A stretch of DNA of 64,000 bases from Methylocystis echinoides (GTDB lineage Bacteria > Pseudomonadota > Alphaproteobacteria > Rhizobiales > Beijerinckiaceae). Position 1 is the stretch's first letter. The number at the start of each line of letters is the position of its first letter. Both the position numbers and the translations under genes were made by a program. Shown here piece after piece: positions 18,481-26,727 of this stretch. The stretch covers positions 1,440,501 through 1,504,500 of the forward strand of contig NZ_CP156084.1 in the NCBI RefSeq assembly GCF_040687965.1. Direction: 5' to 3'. Under the pieces are notes generated by a model. That model was given only the letters and a program-made list of their open reading frames with translations. It was not told the DNA's origin and searched no databases.

Positions 18481-19932
18481 ATGGGTTATCGCGAGCAGCA
18501 CCGTTTCGTCGACGCGTCGGGCGACATTATTCTCGAAGTCTCGCGCGGCCATCGCCGCCGCCGCTATCGTCTCTCGCGGGGGCTCTGCGCCGCCGGCGGC
18601 GGACTCGTCCTTCTGTTCGCCGCGGCGGTGCTCGGCGCCGCCGGCTATCTGATGTTTCACGACAGGCTTCTCGCCGGCCTGATCGAGCGTCAGACGCGCA
18701 TGCAATATGCTTACGAAGACCGCATCGCCGCGTTGCGCCTGCGCCTCGATCAGCTGGCGAGCCGGCAAATCATCGATCAGGACGGAGTCGAGGGGAAGGT
18801 GCAGAGCCTCGTCCTGCGTCAGGCGCAACTCGAAACGCGCGCCGCCGTTGTCGCGCGCCTCGTCGAGGGCGCCCTCGCCCGAGACGCGGGCGTGACCATG
18901 ATCGCCCCGACCGGTCGCGCCGAGGGGCGCGCGGCCAAAGGGCCGGCCGCCCTCGCGGGGACCGTAGACGCCGGTCCCCATGCCGCGCAGGCGCCGGCGA
19001 AAGCCGCCGAGCCGGCCAAGCCAGAGCCGGAGGGGCTCGAACTGAGGCTTGGCGACGAGCCGAAGCCGGTTCCGCTGCCGCCCCCGCCGGCGACGCCGAA
19101 GCGCGAGCGCGTCACGCCCGTCGACGTGTCGTTCGCCGCGCCGGACGCGTCTATGGCCGAGGCGCGCGATCCCGGCGCGCCGTTGCCTGTGCGGCTGGAA
19201 CGCCTCGCCTTGTCGCTCGACCGCGTCGAGCGCGAACAGACGCGCCGGCTGTCCGGCATTCTGCGGCCGGCGATGGAAGAGGCCTCACGGCTGCGCGAAG
19301 CCTTCGACATGGCCGGCGTCCCGGTGGAGCGGCTGATCGGCGGGACGGGCGCGCGGGACGGCGGCAAGCCGCGGCGCAGGGAAGCGACCGCCGTTGGCGG
19401 CCCCTTCGTCGCCGCTCCCGCAGCGGAGGCAGACGGGCTGTTCGAACGCCATCTCGCCGCCGCCCAAACGGCCGTCGCGACGCTCGACGGATTGCGCCGC
19501 GCGCTTCCCCTCGCCCCGCTGCGCAAGCCGCTCGCCGGCCCGTTGCAGCTCACCTCCGCCTTCGGCTATCGCACCGACCCCTTCTTCGGGAGGCTCGCGC
19601 TGCACAGCGGGGTCGATCTGCGCGAGGAGGAAGGCGCGCAGGTCAGAGCCACGGCCGCGGGCGTCGTCACGGTCGCCGGGCCGCAGGGGGGCTATGGCAA
19701 TCTGGTCGAGATCGACCATGGCGGCGGCATGTCGACCCGCTACGGCCATCTCTCGGTCATCAGCGTCACGCCCGGCCAGCAGGTGTCGCCCGGCGCCGGC
19801 GTCGGCAGGGTGGGCTCGACCGGGCGCTCCACCGGGCCGCATCTGCACTATGAGGTGCGCCTGGACGGCGAGGCGGTGGATCCAGCGCGCTTCCTGAGAG
19901 CCGCCTCGGCGCTCGGCGGCGTTCTTCAGTAG
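18481..19932 (+). CDS. Membrane-anchored M23 peptidase
   Basis: This 483-residue protein has a cytoplasmic start, one membrane helix at about residues 36-60, a coiled-coil and Pro/Ala-rich periplasmic linker, and a C-terminal LytM (M23) domain. The domain shows FGYRTDPFFG, LHSGVDL (zinc His and Asp), and HLHYEVRLDG (catalytic and zinc His residues), all intact, so it should be an active zinc endopeptidase on peptidoglycan peptides rather than an activator like NlpD. The long linker suggests reach across the periplasm. Upstream is a 200-bp gap with an AT-rich stretch near 18380-18400 that may hold the promoter. Confidence 0.88.
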   Translation: MGYREQHRFVDASGDIILEVSRGHRRRRYRLSRGLCAAGGGLVLLFAAAVLGAAGYLMFHDRLLAGLIERQTRMQYAYEDRIAALRLRLDQLASRQIIDQDGVEGKVQSLVLRQAQLETRAAVVARLVEGALARDAGVTMIAPTGRAEGRAAKGPAALAGTVDAGPHAAQAPAKAAEPAKPEPEGLELRLGDEPKPVPLPPPPATPKRERVTPVDVSFAAPDASMAEARDPGAPLPVRLERLALSLDRVEREQTRRLSGILRPAMEEASRLREAFDMAGVPVERLIGGTGARDGGKPRRREATAVGGPFVAAPAAEADGLFERHLAAAQTAVATLDGLRRALPLAPLRKPLAGPLQLTSAFGYRTDPFFGRLALHSGVDLREEEGAQVRATAAGVVTVAGPQGGYGNLVEIDHGGGMSTRYGHLSVISVTPGQQVSPGAGVGRVGSTGRSTGPHLHYEVRLDGEAVDPARFLRAASALGGVLQ

Positions 19933-19976
19933 ATACGAGTATTGACAAGCCAAGCGGCGGGTGGGACTCTCCCGCC

Positions 19977-20216
19977 ATGGCGACGACAAAGGTCTTTCGA
20001 TCCGGCAACAGTCTCGCGGTGCGCCTGCCGCGGGACATCGCGCCGCCCGAGGGCGCCGAGGTCGTGGTGACGCGCCAGGGCGAGAGCCTTCTCGTCTCCC
20101 CTGCCCGCCTCGACATGTCGACGCTGGTCGCGCGGCTGGGACGGGGGCCCGCGCCGGGACCGCTGGACCGGCCGGCGTTCAAGCCGCCGAAGCGGAACTG
20201 GCCGGAGGCCGACTGA
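19977..20216 (+). CDS. vapB: AbrB-fold antitoxin (VapB/MazE type)
   Basis: The 79-residue protein begins MATTKVFRSGNSLAVRLPRD, the swapped-hairpin AbrB fold of VapB and MazE antitoxins, followed by a tail rich in Pro and basic residues that should wrap the toxin. Its stop overlaps the toxin start as ATGA-type coupling (20214-20218, TGATG). A TTGACA at 19942-19947 lies 30 bases upstream and could be the -35 of an autoregulated promoter. It would neutralise the downstream PIN nuclease and repress its own operon. Confidence 0.85.
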   Translation: MATTKVFRSGNSLAVRLPRDIAPPEGAEVVVTRQGESLLVSPARLDMSTLVARLGRGPAPGPLDRPAFKPPKRNWPEAD

Positions 20217-20611
20217 TGGCGCGCTACCTGCTCGACGCCACGACGCTCTTCGCGGCGGCGAGCGGCGAGGCGGCGACGCTGGCGCGGCTCGCGCGGCTTC
20301 CGATCGGCGAGGTGGCGATCCCCGCCCTCGTCTACGCCGAGTTACTCGGCGCCGCGGCGGCGGCCGGCAAAAATGCGCGTCTTGCGGAAAATCTCAACCT
20401 GATCGCCCAGAACCTCGACATCTTGCCGTTCGATCGCAGGGCGGCGGAGGCCTATGGCGCGCTGCTGCGGGAGATCGAGCCCAAACGGCGGCGCATGCTC
20501 GACCGCCTGACCGCCGCGCAAGCCATCGCCGAGGACCGCACGCTCGCGACCCTCGCGCCGGAGGATTTCGCCGATCTTCCCGGCCTCTCGCTCGAAAGCT
20601 GGACGCCCTGA
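20216..20611 (+). CDS. vapC: PIN-domain toxin (VapC type) with divergent active-site end
   Basis: This 131-residue PIN-domain protein is the probable RNA-cutting partner of the AbrB antitoxin. Acidic residues at D7 (LLDATTL), E42 (YAELL) and D96 (MLDRLTAAQ) match three positions of the VapC metal site. The usual fourth position in a TNN-x-x-DF motif is replaced by ATLAPEDF, so that site is altered, though APEDF still offers Glu and Asp. It ends nine bases before the convergent prfB. It is active in principle, but a weakened or different cleavage activity is possible. Confidence 0.82.
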   Translation: MARYLLDATTLFAAASGEAATLARLARLPIGEVAIPALVYAELLGAAAAAGKNARLAENLNLIAQNLDILPFDRRAAEAYGALLREIEPKRRRMLDRLTAAQAIAEDRTLATLAPEDFADLPGLSLESWTP

Positions 20612-20620
20612 CGGGGGCCC

Positions 20621-21752
20621 TTACTCCACGTCTTCGACCGACTCCGGACCGCCGCCGTAGATGCGCTGGGCGAGCGAGGCCTGCATGAAGTCGTCGAGAT
20701 CGCCGTCGAGCACCTCCGCGGGCGTGCCGGAGGTCACGCCGGTGCGCAGATCCTTCACCAGCTGATAGGGCTGCAGCACATAGGAGCGGATCTGGTGGCC
20801 CCAGCCGATGTCGGTCTTGCTGGCGGCGACCTTGTTGGCCTCCGCCTCGCGCTTTTCGATCTCCAGCTCGTAGAGCCGCGCGCGCAGCATGTTCCAGGCC
20901 GTGGCGCGGTTCTTGTGCTGCGAACGCTCGGCCTGACAGGCGACGACAATGCCGGTCGGGAGATGCGTGATACGGATCGCCGAGTCCGTCGTATTGACGT
21001 GCTGACCGCCCGCGCCGGATGATCTATACGTGTCTATACGGCAATCGGATTCATTGACGTTGATTTCGATGCGATCGTCGACCACCGGAAAGACCCAGAC
21101 CGACGCAAAGCTCGTATGCCGCCTGGCGTTTGAGTCGAACGGCGAGATGCGCACGAGCCGGTGCACGCCCGATTCGGTCTTCGCCCAGCCATGGGCGTTG
21201 TGGCCCTTGACCAGCAGCGTGCCCGACTTGATGCCAGCCTCTTCGCCCGCCGTCTCCTCGATCACCTCGACCTTGAATTTCTTGCGCTCGGCCCAGCGGG
21301 CGTACATGCGAAACAGCATGCGCGCCCAGTCCTGGCTTTCGGTGCCGCCGGCGCCGGAGTGGATTTCGATGAAGGTGTCGTTCCCGTCGGCCTCGCCCGA
21401 GAACAGCGCCTCGACCTGGCGAAGCTGCGCCTCCTTGAGCACGGCCTTGAGGGCGTCGACGCCCTCCTTTTCGGTGGCGGCGTCGCCCGCCTCCTCGCCC
21501 AGTTCGACGAGGGTGAGCGCGTCCTCGAGATCGCGCGTGAGCTTGTCGAGCGCCCCCATCTGCTCCTCGAGCTGGGTGCGTTCGCGCATCAGCTTTTGCG
21601 CTTCTTCGGGATCGTTCCAGAAATTCGGGTCTTCGGCCTTGACGTTCAGTTCGGCGAGACGGCGGGTTGCGGTCTCGACGTCAAAGATGCCTCCTCAGCA
21701 GTCCCATGGACTGCTCGATCTGTTCTTTGAGCGCAAGCGGCTCGGCGCGCAT
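20621..21752 (-). CDS. prfB: Peptide chain release factor 2, with programmed +1 frameshift
   Basis: RF2 ends translation at UGA and UAA. The gene is complement(join(20621..21682,21684..21752)), giving 376 residues. The first 23 codons end CTT TGA C (CTT at 21684-21686, TGA at 21681-21683), preceded by AGGAGG at about 21690-21695, the internal Shine-Dalgarno that drives the +1 shift. After the shift the frame reads [13 protein letters not shown] and continues to the stop. The body has the SPF stop-codon tripeptide ([11 protein letters not shown]) and the GGQ peptidyl-hydrolysis motif ([12 protein letters not shown]). UGA thus autoregulates RF2 levels. A single-frame call from 21589 would miss 53 N-terminal residues. 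Confidence 0.96.
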
Positions 21753-21909
21753 GGGACTTGTTCTTTCAATTGAAACCGGAAGCGGGCGCCCCCGTTGAAG
21801 TGCGCGGAAATTAGGCTGCGCGCGGCGCTCTGTAAAGCGCAGGGTCCGACCTTATGCGTCGGAAACCCCGACTTTCTGCTCCAGCCGCCGCACGCGGCCT
21901 TCGAGATCG

Positions 21910-22188
21910 CTAAATCAGCGCGCCGTGGCCGAGCACGGCCGAGCGATATTCCACCACCGCGCGCCGCAACCCGGCGACCTGTTCGCGCGTCGCCTTGTGC
22001 TCCGCCTCGTTCTTCGCCTGCATGGCCAGAAGGTCCGAGGCGACGTCGGCGCGCAGCGAATGCATGTCGCTTTTCATCTCGTCGCGCAGAGCGTTCATCT
22101 CGCTTCTGAGTTGCGCGTGCGAATCGGCGATTTCCGCGCGCATCACGCGCAGTTGCTGCAGCACGAGGTTTTCTGGTCCGTCCGCCAT
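21910..22188 (-). CDS. Small coiled-coil protein of unknown function
   Basis: The 92-residue frame is dominated by heptad-like charged helix (for example LRSEMNALRDEMKSDMHSLR), typical of a coiled coil. No domain is recognised. It lies downstream of cobS on the same strand. ATGs at 22200 and 22188 are both possible: GGAG lies ten bases before the first, and AGGG directly before the second. It occupies the place where cobT is often found after cobS in Alphaproteobacteria, but has no resemblance to CobT. Confidence 0.6.
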   Translation of the reverse strand: MADGPENLVLQQLRVMRAEIADSHAQLRSEMNALRDEMKSDMHSLRADVASDLLAMQAKNEAEHKATREQVAGLRRAVVEYRSAVLGHGALI

Positions 22189-22215
22189 GCCCTGCAGCAT
22201 ATAGACAAGGCTCCG

Positions 22216-23211
22216 CTATGTCATCACCACATTCACCGCGCTCTCCGGCAACTCCTTGCCGAAGCAGCGCTGGTAGAATTCCGCCACCAGCGGCCGCTCC
22301 AGCTCGTCGCATTTGTTGAGGAAGGTGAGGCGGAAGGCGAAGCCGACGTCGTTGAAGATTTCCGCGTTCTCGGCCCAGGTGATGACCGTGCGCGGGCTCA
22401 TGACGGTGGAGAGGTCTCCGGCCATGAAGGCGTTGCGGGTCAGATCGGCGACGCGGACCATCTTGTTGGCCACGTCGCGCCCCTCCTTGGTGGCGCCATA
22501 GGACTTGACCTTCGAGGTAACGATGTTGGTCTCGGCGTCATGCGGCAGATAATTGAGCGTCGTCACGATCGACCAGCGGTCCATCTGCGCCTGATTGATC
22601 TGCTGCACGCCGTGATAAAGGCCGGAGGTGTCGCCGAGCCCCACCGTATTGGCGGTGGCGAAGAGGCGGAAGGCCGGATGCGGACGGATGACCCGATTCT
22701 GGTCGAGCAACGTCAGACGCCCCGAGACTTCCAGCACGCGCTGAATCACGAACATCACGTCGGGCCGGCCGGCGTCATATTCGTCGAAGCAGAGGGCCAC
22801 ATTATGCTGCACGGCCCAGGGCAGGATGCCGTCGCGGAACTCCGTGACCTGCTTGCCGTCCTTGAGCACGATCGCATCCTTGCCGACGAGGTCGATGCGG
22901 GAGATGTGGCTGTCGAGGTTGACGCGCACGAACGGCCAGTTGAGCCGCGCGGCCACCTGCTCGATGTGCGTCGATTTGCCGGTGCCGTGATAGCCCGTCA
23001 CCATGACGCGGCGGTTCTTGGCGAAGCCGGCGAGAATGGCGAGCGTCGTCTGCCGGTCGAAGAGATAATCCGGGTCGACGTCGGGGGCATGTTCGTTTCG
23101 CTCGGAGAAGGCCGGGACCACGAGATCCGTGTCGATCCCGAAAACCTGACGCGCCGAAACCTTGATGTCCGGCGTGCTCTCGAGCCCCGAGCCATTGACT
23201 GTATCGACCAA
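22216..23211 (-). CDS. cobS: Cobaltochelatase subunit CobS
   Basis: CobS is the AAA+ ATPase subunit of the aerobic cobalt-insertion complex (CobNST) of vitamin B12 synthesis. The 331-residue protein has Walker [10 protein letters not shown], Walker [13 protein letters not shown], and the sensor-like ATANTVG, all family features. It starts with TTG at 23209-23211, six bases after a strong GGAGG. It follows the J-domain gene by about 50 bp, the arrangement typical of Rhizobiales. cobT is not adjacent. Confidence 0.95.
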   Translation of the reverse strand: MVDTVNGSGLESTPDIKVSARQVFGIDTDLVVPAFSERNEHAPDVDPDYLFDRQTTLAILAGFAKNRRVMVTGYHGTGKSTHIEQVAARLNWPFVRVNLDSHISRIDLVGKDAIVLKDGKQVTEFRDGILPWAVQHNVALCFDEYDAGRPDVMFVIQRVLEVSGRLTLLDQNRVIRPHPAFRLFATANTVGLGDTSGLYHGVQQINQAQMDRWSIVTTLNYLPHDAETNIVTSKVKSYGATKEGRDVANKMVRVADLTRNAFMAGDLSTVMSPRTVITWAENAEIFNDVGFAFRLTFLNKCDELERPLVAEFYQRCFGKELPESAVNVVMT

Positions 23212-23260
23212 AATCTTCCTCCGTCTGGCGGCGCTCCGAGCGTTCCGCGACGCCCGGACG

Positions 23261-23857
23261 CTACGCGAGTCGCGCGGCCCTCAGCGTCTTATAGGCATGA
23301 ATGATTTCCCGCAATTTTTCCTCGCGGGAGCGGTCCCCGCCATTGGCGTCCGGGTGGAGCCTTTTGACCAGTTCCTTGTAACGCGCCCGGACGATCTCGG
23401 GGCCGGCGGCGTCGTCGAGGCCGAGCGCCGAAAAGGCGCGCATGGTCACCGGCGAATAGCGCGGCTCCCGCTTCTCCGGCGCGCGTCGGTGGTGGCGGGC
23501 GCGATACATCCCGAGCGGATCGCCGGTCGGCCCGCCGTCCTCGCGGAAGCCCGCCGCGCCGCGGCGCGTGCCCATCGTCCAGGTCGGGCGATGGCCTACG
23601 GTCGCGTCCTTCATGTAGCGGGCGACGTCCGCGTCGTTCATCCCGTTGAAATAATTGTAGTTCGAATTGTACTCGCGCACGTGGTCGAGGCAGAAGCAGA
23701 AATATTGCCCCTCGCGCAGCCGGCCCATGGGGGCGCGATAGGTTCCCTCGGCCGCACAGCCGGGCGAATCGCATTTGATGGTCGCCTCGCGCTTCTCCTC
23801 GCGGCGCGGCTCACGCTGCGTCCGGATGCGGTCGAAGAGGGGCGAATTGAGGTTCAT
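23261..23857 (-). CDS. J-domain molecular chaperone (DnaJ-like)
   Basis: The 198-residue protein ends in a J domain (about residues 130-195) with the HPD motif in [15 protein letters not shown], which would stimulate a DnaK ATPase. The N-terminal part has CDSPGC and a later FCLDH, a small Cys/His module that may bind zinc, and RPTWTMGTR. It lacks the Gly/Phe and CXXCXGXG regions of full DnaJ, so it is a specialised co-chaperone. It lies between bolA (divergent, 125 bp) and cobS, an arrangement often seen in Rhizobiales. Confidence 0.88.
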   Translation of the reverse strand: MNLNSPLFDRIRTQREPRREEKREATIKCDSPGCAAEGTYRAPMGRLREGQYFCFCLDHVREYNSNYNYFNGMNDADVARYMKDATVGHRPTWTMGTRRGAAGFREDGGPTGDPLGMYRARHHRRAPEKREPRYSPVTMRAFSALGLDDAAGPEIVRARYKELVKRLHPDANGGDRSREEKLREIIHAYKTLRAARLA

Positions 23858-23982
23858 TTCATTCCATTATGATGGCGACGGGCCCGGCCGCAAGCGCGGA
23901 CCGCGCCAATTTTTAGGCCTGCGCCCGATCTTGCAAGAGAGGCGCCCGGGACTTAGCTGGGCCGGGAGACGAGGAAGCGACG

Positions 23983-24294
23983 ATGACAGACAAGAGTAAG
24001 AGCGCGGTCAAGGGCCCGGTGGCGACAAGCATAGAGCAAAAACTCACCGAGGCGCTCGCGCCAATTTCACTCAAGGTGATCGACGAATCGCACCATCACG
24101 CGGGTCACGGACACCCCGGCGACAAGCGCCATGGCAATGAGAGCCACTTCCGCGTCGAGGTGGTGAGCGCGGCTTTCGAGGGCAAGAGTCGCGTGGACCG
24201 CCACCGAATGGTCAACGCCCTGCTCGCCCAGGAGCTGAAAGAGGGCCTGCACGCGCTGGCCGTCACCGCCAAGGCGCCCGGCGAGGCGCTCTGA
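23983..24294 (+). CDS. bolA: BolA family protein
   Basis: BolA proteins pair with monothiol glutaredoxins in iron-sulfur cluster handling and stress control. The 103-residue protein has the family core VIDESHHHAGHGH and ESHFRVEVVSAAF, followed by RVDRHRMVNALLAQEL, with the conserved His in the RHR segment. The N-terminal 15 residues are a polar extension. The start has an upstream GAGGAAG seven bases away. It is transcribed divergently from the J-domain gene. Confidence 0.93.
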   Translation: MTDKSKSAVKGPVATSIEQKLTEALAPISLKVIDESHHHAGHGHPGDKRHGNESHFRVEVVSAAFEGKSRVDRHRMVNALLAQELKEGLHALAVTAKAPGEAL

Positions 24295-24307
24295 CGCGCC
24301 GGGCGGC

Positions 24308-24544
24308 CTACCCTAAAATCTCCACCTCCTCGCCCTTCTCCAGCCGTTCGATGATCTCCCGGCACGCGGGCGCGAGGCGCGCCTTGTTGCGGGACAGGCA
24401 GGCCTGCATCGGCGCGCCATAGCCGACGCCCTCGCAATAGGCCTTGCCGTCCGCGCCGCAGTCGCTGATCACCTTGCGGAGCGGCACGGCCGCGGCCGGC
24501 CCCGCCGCGAGCAGCGTGAGCAATATGGCGAGGGCAGGTTTCAT
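24308..24544 (-). CDS. Small secreted Cys-rich repeat protein
   Basis: From ATG 24544 the protein has 78 residues: a signal peptide MKPALAILLTLLAAGPAAA and a mature part with cysteines in DCGADGKAYCEGVGYG and ACLSRNKARLAPACREI. The spacing matches the cysteine-rich repeat first described in the Golgi/FGF-receptor-like protein GLG1, which occurs in small bacterial exported proteins of unknown role. It follows the DUF6156 gene by 20 bp on the same strand. An in-frame 18-codon extension would hide the signal peptide and overlap that gene. Confidence 0.7.
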   Translation of the reverse strand: MKPALAILLTLLAAGPAAAVPLRKVISDCGADGKAYCEGVGYGAPMQACLSRNKARLAPACREIIERLEKGEEVEILG

Positions 24545-24564
24545 GAGCAGCTCCCGAACCGCGA

Positions 24565-24861
24565 TCAGCAGCGTATCGGGGCGCCGCGCGCGTCGCAATC
24601 GACATCGGTGACCTCGTCGCCCAGTTCGATGCGCGCGTGACTGAGCGTGCCATCGTCACGATAGGCGTAGACGTGGGAGAGCTCCACCTCGCCATAAACG
24701 AGTTTCTCGCAGGTCGCGACCCGGCCGTCGGCGTCATAGGTGGCGCGAAAATAGGTGTTTCGGTTTCCCAGTTCGTCGGGTCCCAGCGGCTCGACGAGCT
24801 TCAGCGGCATGCGCACGCCGCTGTAGGTCAAAAAATATTTGTAGTCCTTCGGCCCGGACAT
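24565..24861 (-). CDS. DUF6156 family protein
   Basis: This 98-residue cytoplasmic protein begins MSGPKDYKYFLTYSGVRMPL and contains RNTYFRATYDADGRV, EKLVYGEVELSH and YAYRDDGTL, matching what I recall of DUF6156 proteins of Proteobacteria. They are predicted beta-strand proteins without known function. The start has no strong competitor. It forms a small two-gene unit with the Cys-rich exported protein. Confidence 0.65.
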   Translation of the reverse strand: MSGPKDYKYFLTYSGVRMPLKLVEPLGPDELGNRNTYFRATYDADGRVATCEKLVYGEVELSHVYAYRDDGTLSHARIELGDEVTDVDCDARGAPIRC

Positions 24862-25016
24862 GGCGCTTCTCCCTTTTTCTTAGCCCGGCGCCAGAAGAAA
24901 AAATCGCGCCAGCGGCGGAGGCGGCACGGCGCTTGCGGAAAGCGGCCTCGGACGGCCCCAAGTGGGCCTGATTTGTCGCAACCCCGACAAAACGAGCAAA
25001 AAAAGGAGCGCCAGTA

Positions 25017-25481
25017 ATGAGACTAGCCGAAGCCTACGCCAGCGTCGCCGAAGAAGAGATCGCCGCCGCGCTCTCCGGGGGCAAGCTTGTGCTCTACTCG
25101 GTCGGCCGACCGCCGTCGCCGGACCATCCGGTGACCCGCAGTTCGGTTCTCGCCGAGTATGTGTTTGCGAGCCCCGCCTTCGACGCCGCCAAAGCGCCCG
25201 CCTTCGCCGAAAACCCGACCCCGGCGAAATCCGTCGGAACGCCCGGCTGGGCGCGCGCTTTTTCGGCCGACGGCGCCGTCGTCGCCGATTTCTCGGTTGG
25301 CGCCGGCGCGACGGACATCAAGCTCGACAGCATTTCGGCGACGCCGGGCTTTCCGCTCAAGGTCGTATCGGTCGCGATCGCCCTGCCGGCGGAGACGGTG
25401 ACATTCGAAAAAACGGAATTCGGGCATATCTTCTTGACCGGCCTGGAAAACCCCTACCGCAAGCTTTCAGTCCGCGGTTAA
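25017..25481 (+). CDS. Hypothetical protein, beta-rich, unknown function
   Basis: The 154-residue protein starts MRLAEAYASVAEEEIAAALS after a good ribosome binding site (AAAAAAGGAGC, nine bases upstream). It has an Ala-rich middle and several predicted beta strands (VVSVAIALPAETVTF, HIFLTGLENPYRK). There is no signal peptide or membrane helix. I do not recognise it. The strong ribosome binding site and normal composition support a real gene. It lies alone between the DUF6156 pair and serC. Confidence 0.6.
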   Translation: MRLAEAYASVAEEEIAAALSGGKLVLYSVGRPPSPDHPVTRSSVLAEYVFASPAFDAAKAPAFAENPTPAKSVGTPGWARAFSADGAVVADFSVGAGATDIKLDSISATPGFPLKVVSVAIALPAETVTFEKTEFGHIFLTGLENPYRKLSVRG

Positions 25482-25564
25482 GCCGGACGGCGCGGCCGTC
25501 TTGACGGCGCCATGGCGAGAGCGTAGCGCGGGAGGGTGTTCCCGCTCCCGCGCGCGAGACAGAC

Positions 25565-26716
25565 ATGGCGACGCCCCGACCCGGCTCCCGGCCGGCCAAT
25601 CCCTGCTTTTCCTCCGGCCCCTGCGCCAAGCGGCCGGGGTGGTCGCTCGAGGCCCTCGCGGGGGCGACGCTCGGCCGCTCGCATCGCTCCAAACCGGGCA
25701 AGGAAAAGCTCAGATCAGCGATCGACCTCACGCGAGAGTTGTTGCGCGTTCCGCCCGATCATCGCATCGGCGTCGTTCCCGCCTCCGACACCGGGGCGGT
25801 GGAAATGGCGCTGTGGTCGCTGCTCGGCCCCCGCGGAGTCGACGTCGTCGCCTGGGAGAGCTTTTCGAGCGGGTGGGCGACCGACGTCGTCAAGCAGCTC
25901 AGGCTGCCGGACGCCCGCATTTTCACGGCGCCCTATGGCGCCTTGCCGGACCTCTCGCACATCGATTTCGACCATGACGTCGTTTTTGCCTGGAACGGCA
26001 CGACGTCGGGGGTGCGCGTCCCCGACGCCGATTTCATCCCCGCCGACCGCAAAGGGCTGACGATCTGCGACGCGACGTCGGCGGCGTTCGCGCAGGATCT
26101 CGATTTTTCGAAGCTCGATGTCGCGACGTTCAGCTGGCAGAAGGTCATGGGCGGCGAGGCGGCGCATGGCGTGCTGATCCTTTCGCCGCGCGCCGTCGAG
26201 CGGCTGGAAAGCCATACCCCCGCCTGGCCGCTGCCGAAGATCTTCCGGCTCACGAAAAACGGGCGCCTCATCGAGGGGATTTTCAGCGGCGAGACCATCA
26301 ACACGCCCTCGCTCCTGGCGGTCGAGGATTATCTCGACGCGCTGAGGTGGGGAGCGTCGATCGGCGGTCTCGACGCGCTGCGGGCCCGCTGCGACGCCAA
26401 CGCCGGCGTCGTCGACCAATGGGTTGCCCGTACGCCCTGGATCGACCACCTCGCCAAAGACCCGGCGACCCGCTCCAACACCAGCGTCTGCCTCGCCTTC
26501 TCGCCCTTGGCCGGCGTCGCGACGGAGGAAGAAAAGGCCGCGCTCGCCAAGCAAATGGTCGCGATGATCGAAAGGGAAGGCGCCGGCTATGATTTTGGCG
26601 CCTATCGCGACGCGCCGCCGGGTTTTCGCATCTGGTGCGGCGCGACTGTCGAGGCCGCCGACGTGGCGCTGCTGACGCAATGGCTCGACTGGGCCTATAT
26701 GGAAGCGACCGGCTGA
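25565..26716 (+). CDS. serC: Phosphoserine aminotransferase
   Basis: SerC transfers an amino group from glutamate to 3-phosphohydroxypyruvate in serine synthesis, and can act in pyridoxal synthesis. The 383-residue protein has [13 protein letters not shown] at the N-terminus, and the PLP lysine in [26 protein letters not shown] and RIWCGATVE follow. This is the longer SerC group typical of Alphaproteobacteria and archaea. It precedes serA by 11 bp, so the two steps of the pathway are cotranscribed. Confidence 0.95.
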   Translation: MATPRPGSRPANPCFSSGPCAKRPGWSLEALAGATLGRSHRSKPGKEKLRSAIDLTRELLRVPPDHRIGVVPASDTGAVEMALWSLLGPRGVDVVAWESFSSGWATDVVKQLRLPDARIFTAPYGALPDLSHIDFDHDVVFAWNGTTSGVRVPDADFIPADRKGLTICDATSAAFAQDLDFSKLDVATFSWQKVMGGEAAHGVLILSPRAVERLESHTPAWPLPKIFRLTKNGRLIEGIFSGETINTPSLLAVEDYLDALRWGASIGGLDALRARCDANAGVVDQWVARTPWIDHLAKDPATRSNTSVCLAFSPLAGVATEEEKAALAKQMVAMIEREGAGYDFGAYRDAPPGFRIWCGATVEAADVALLTQWLDWAYMEATG

Positions 26717-26727
26717 AGGAGCCATTC

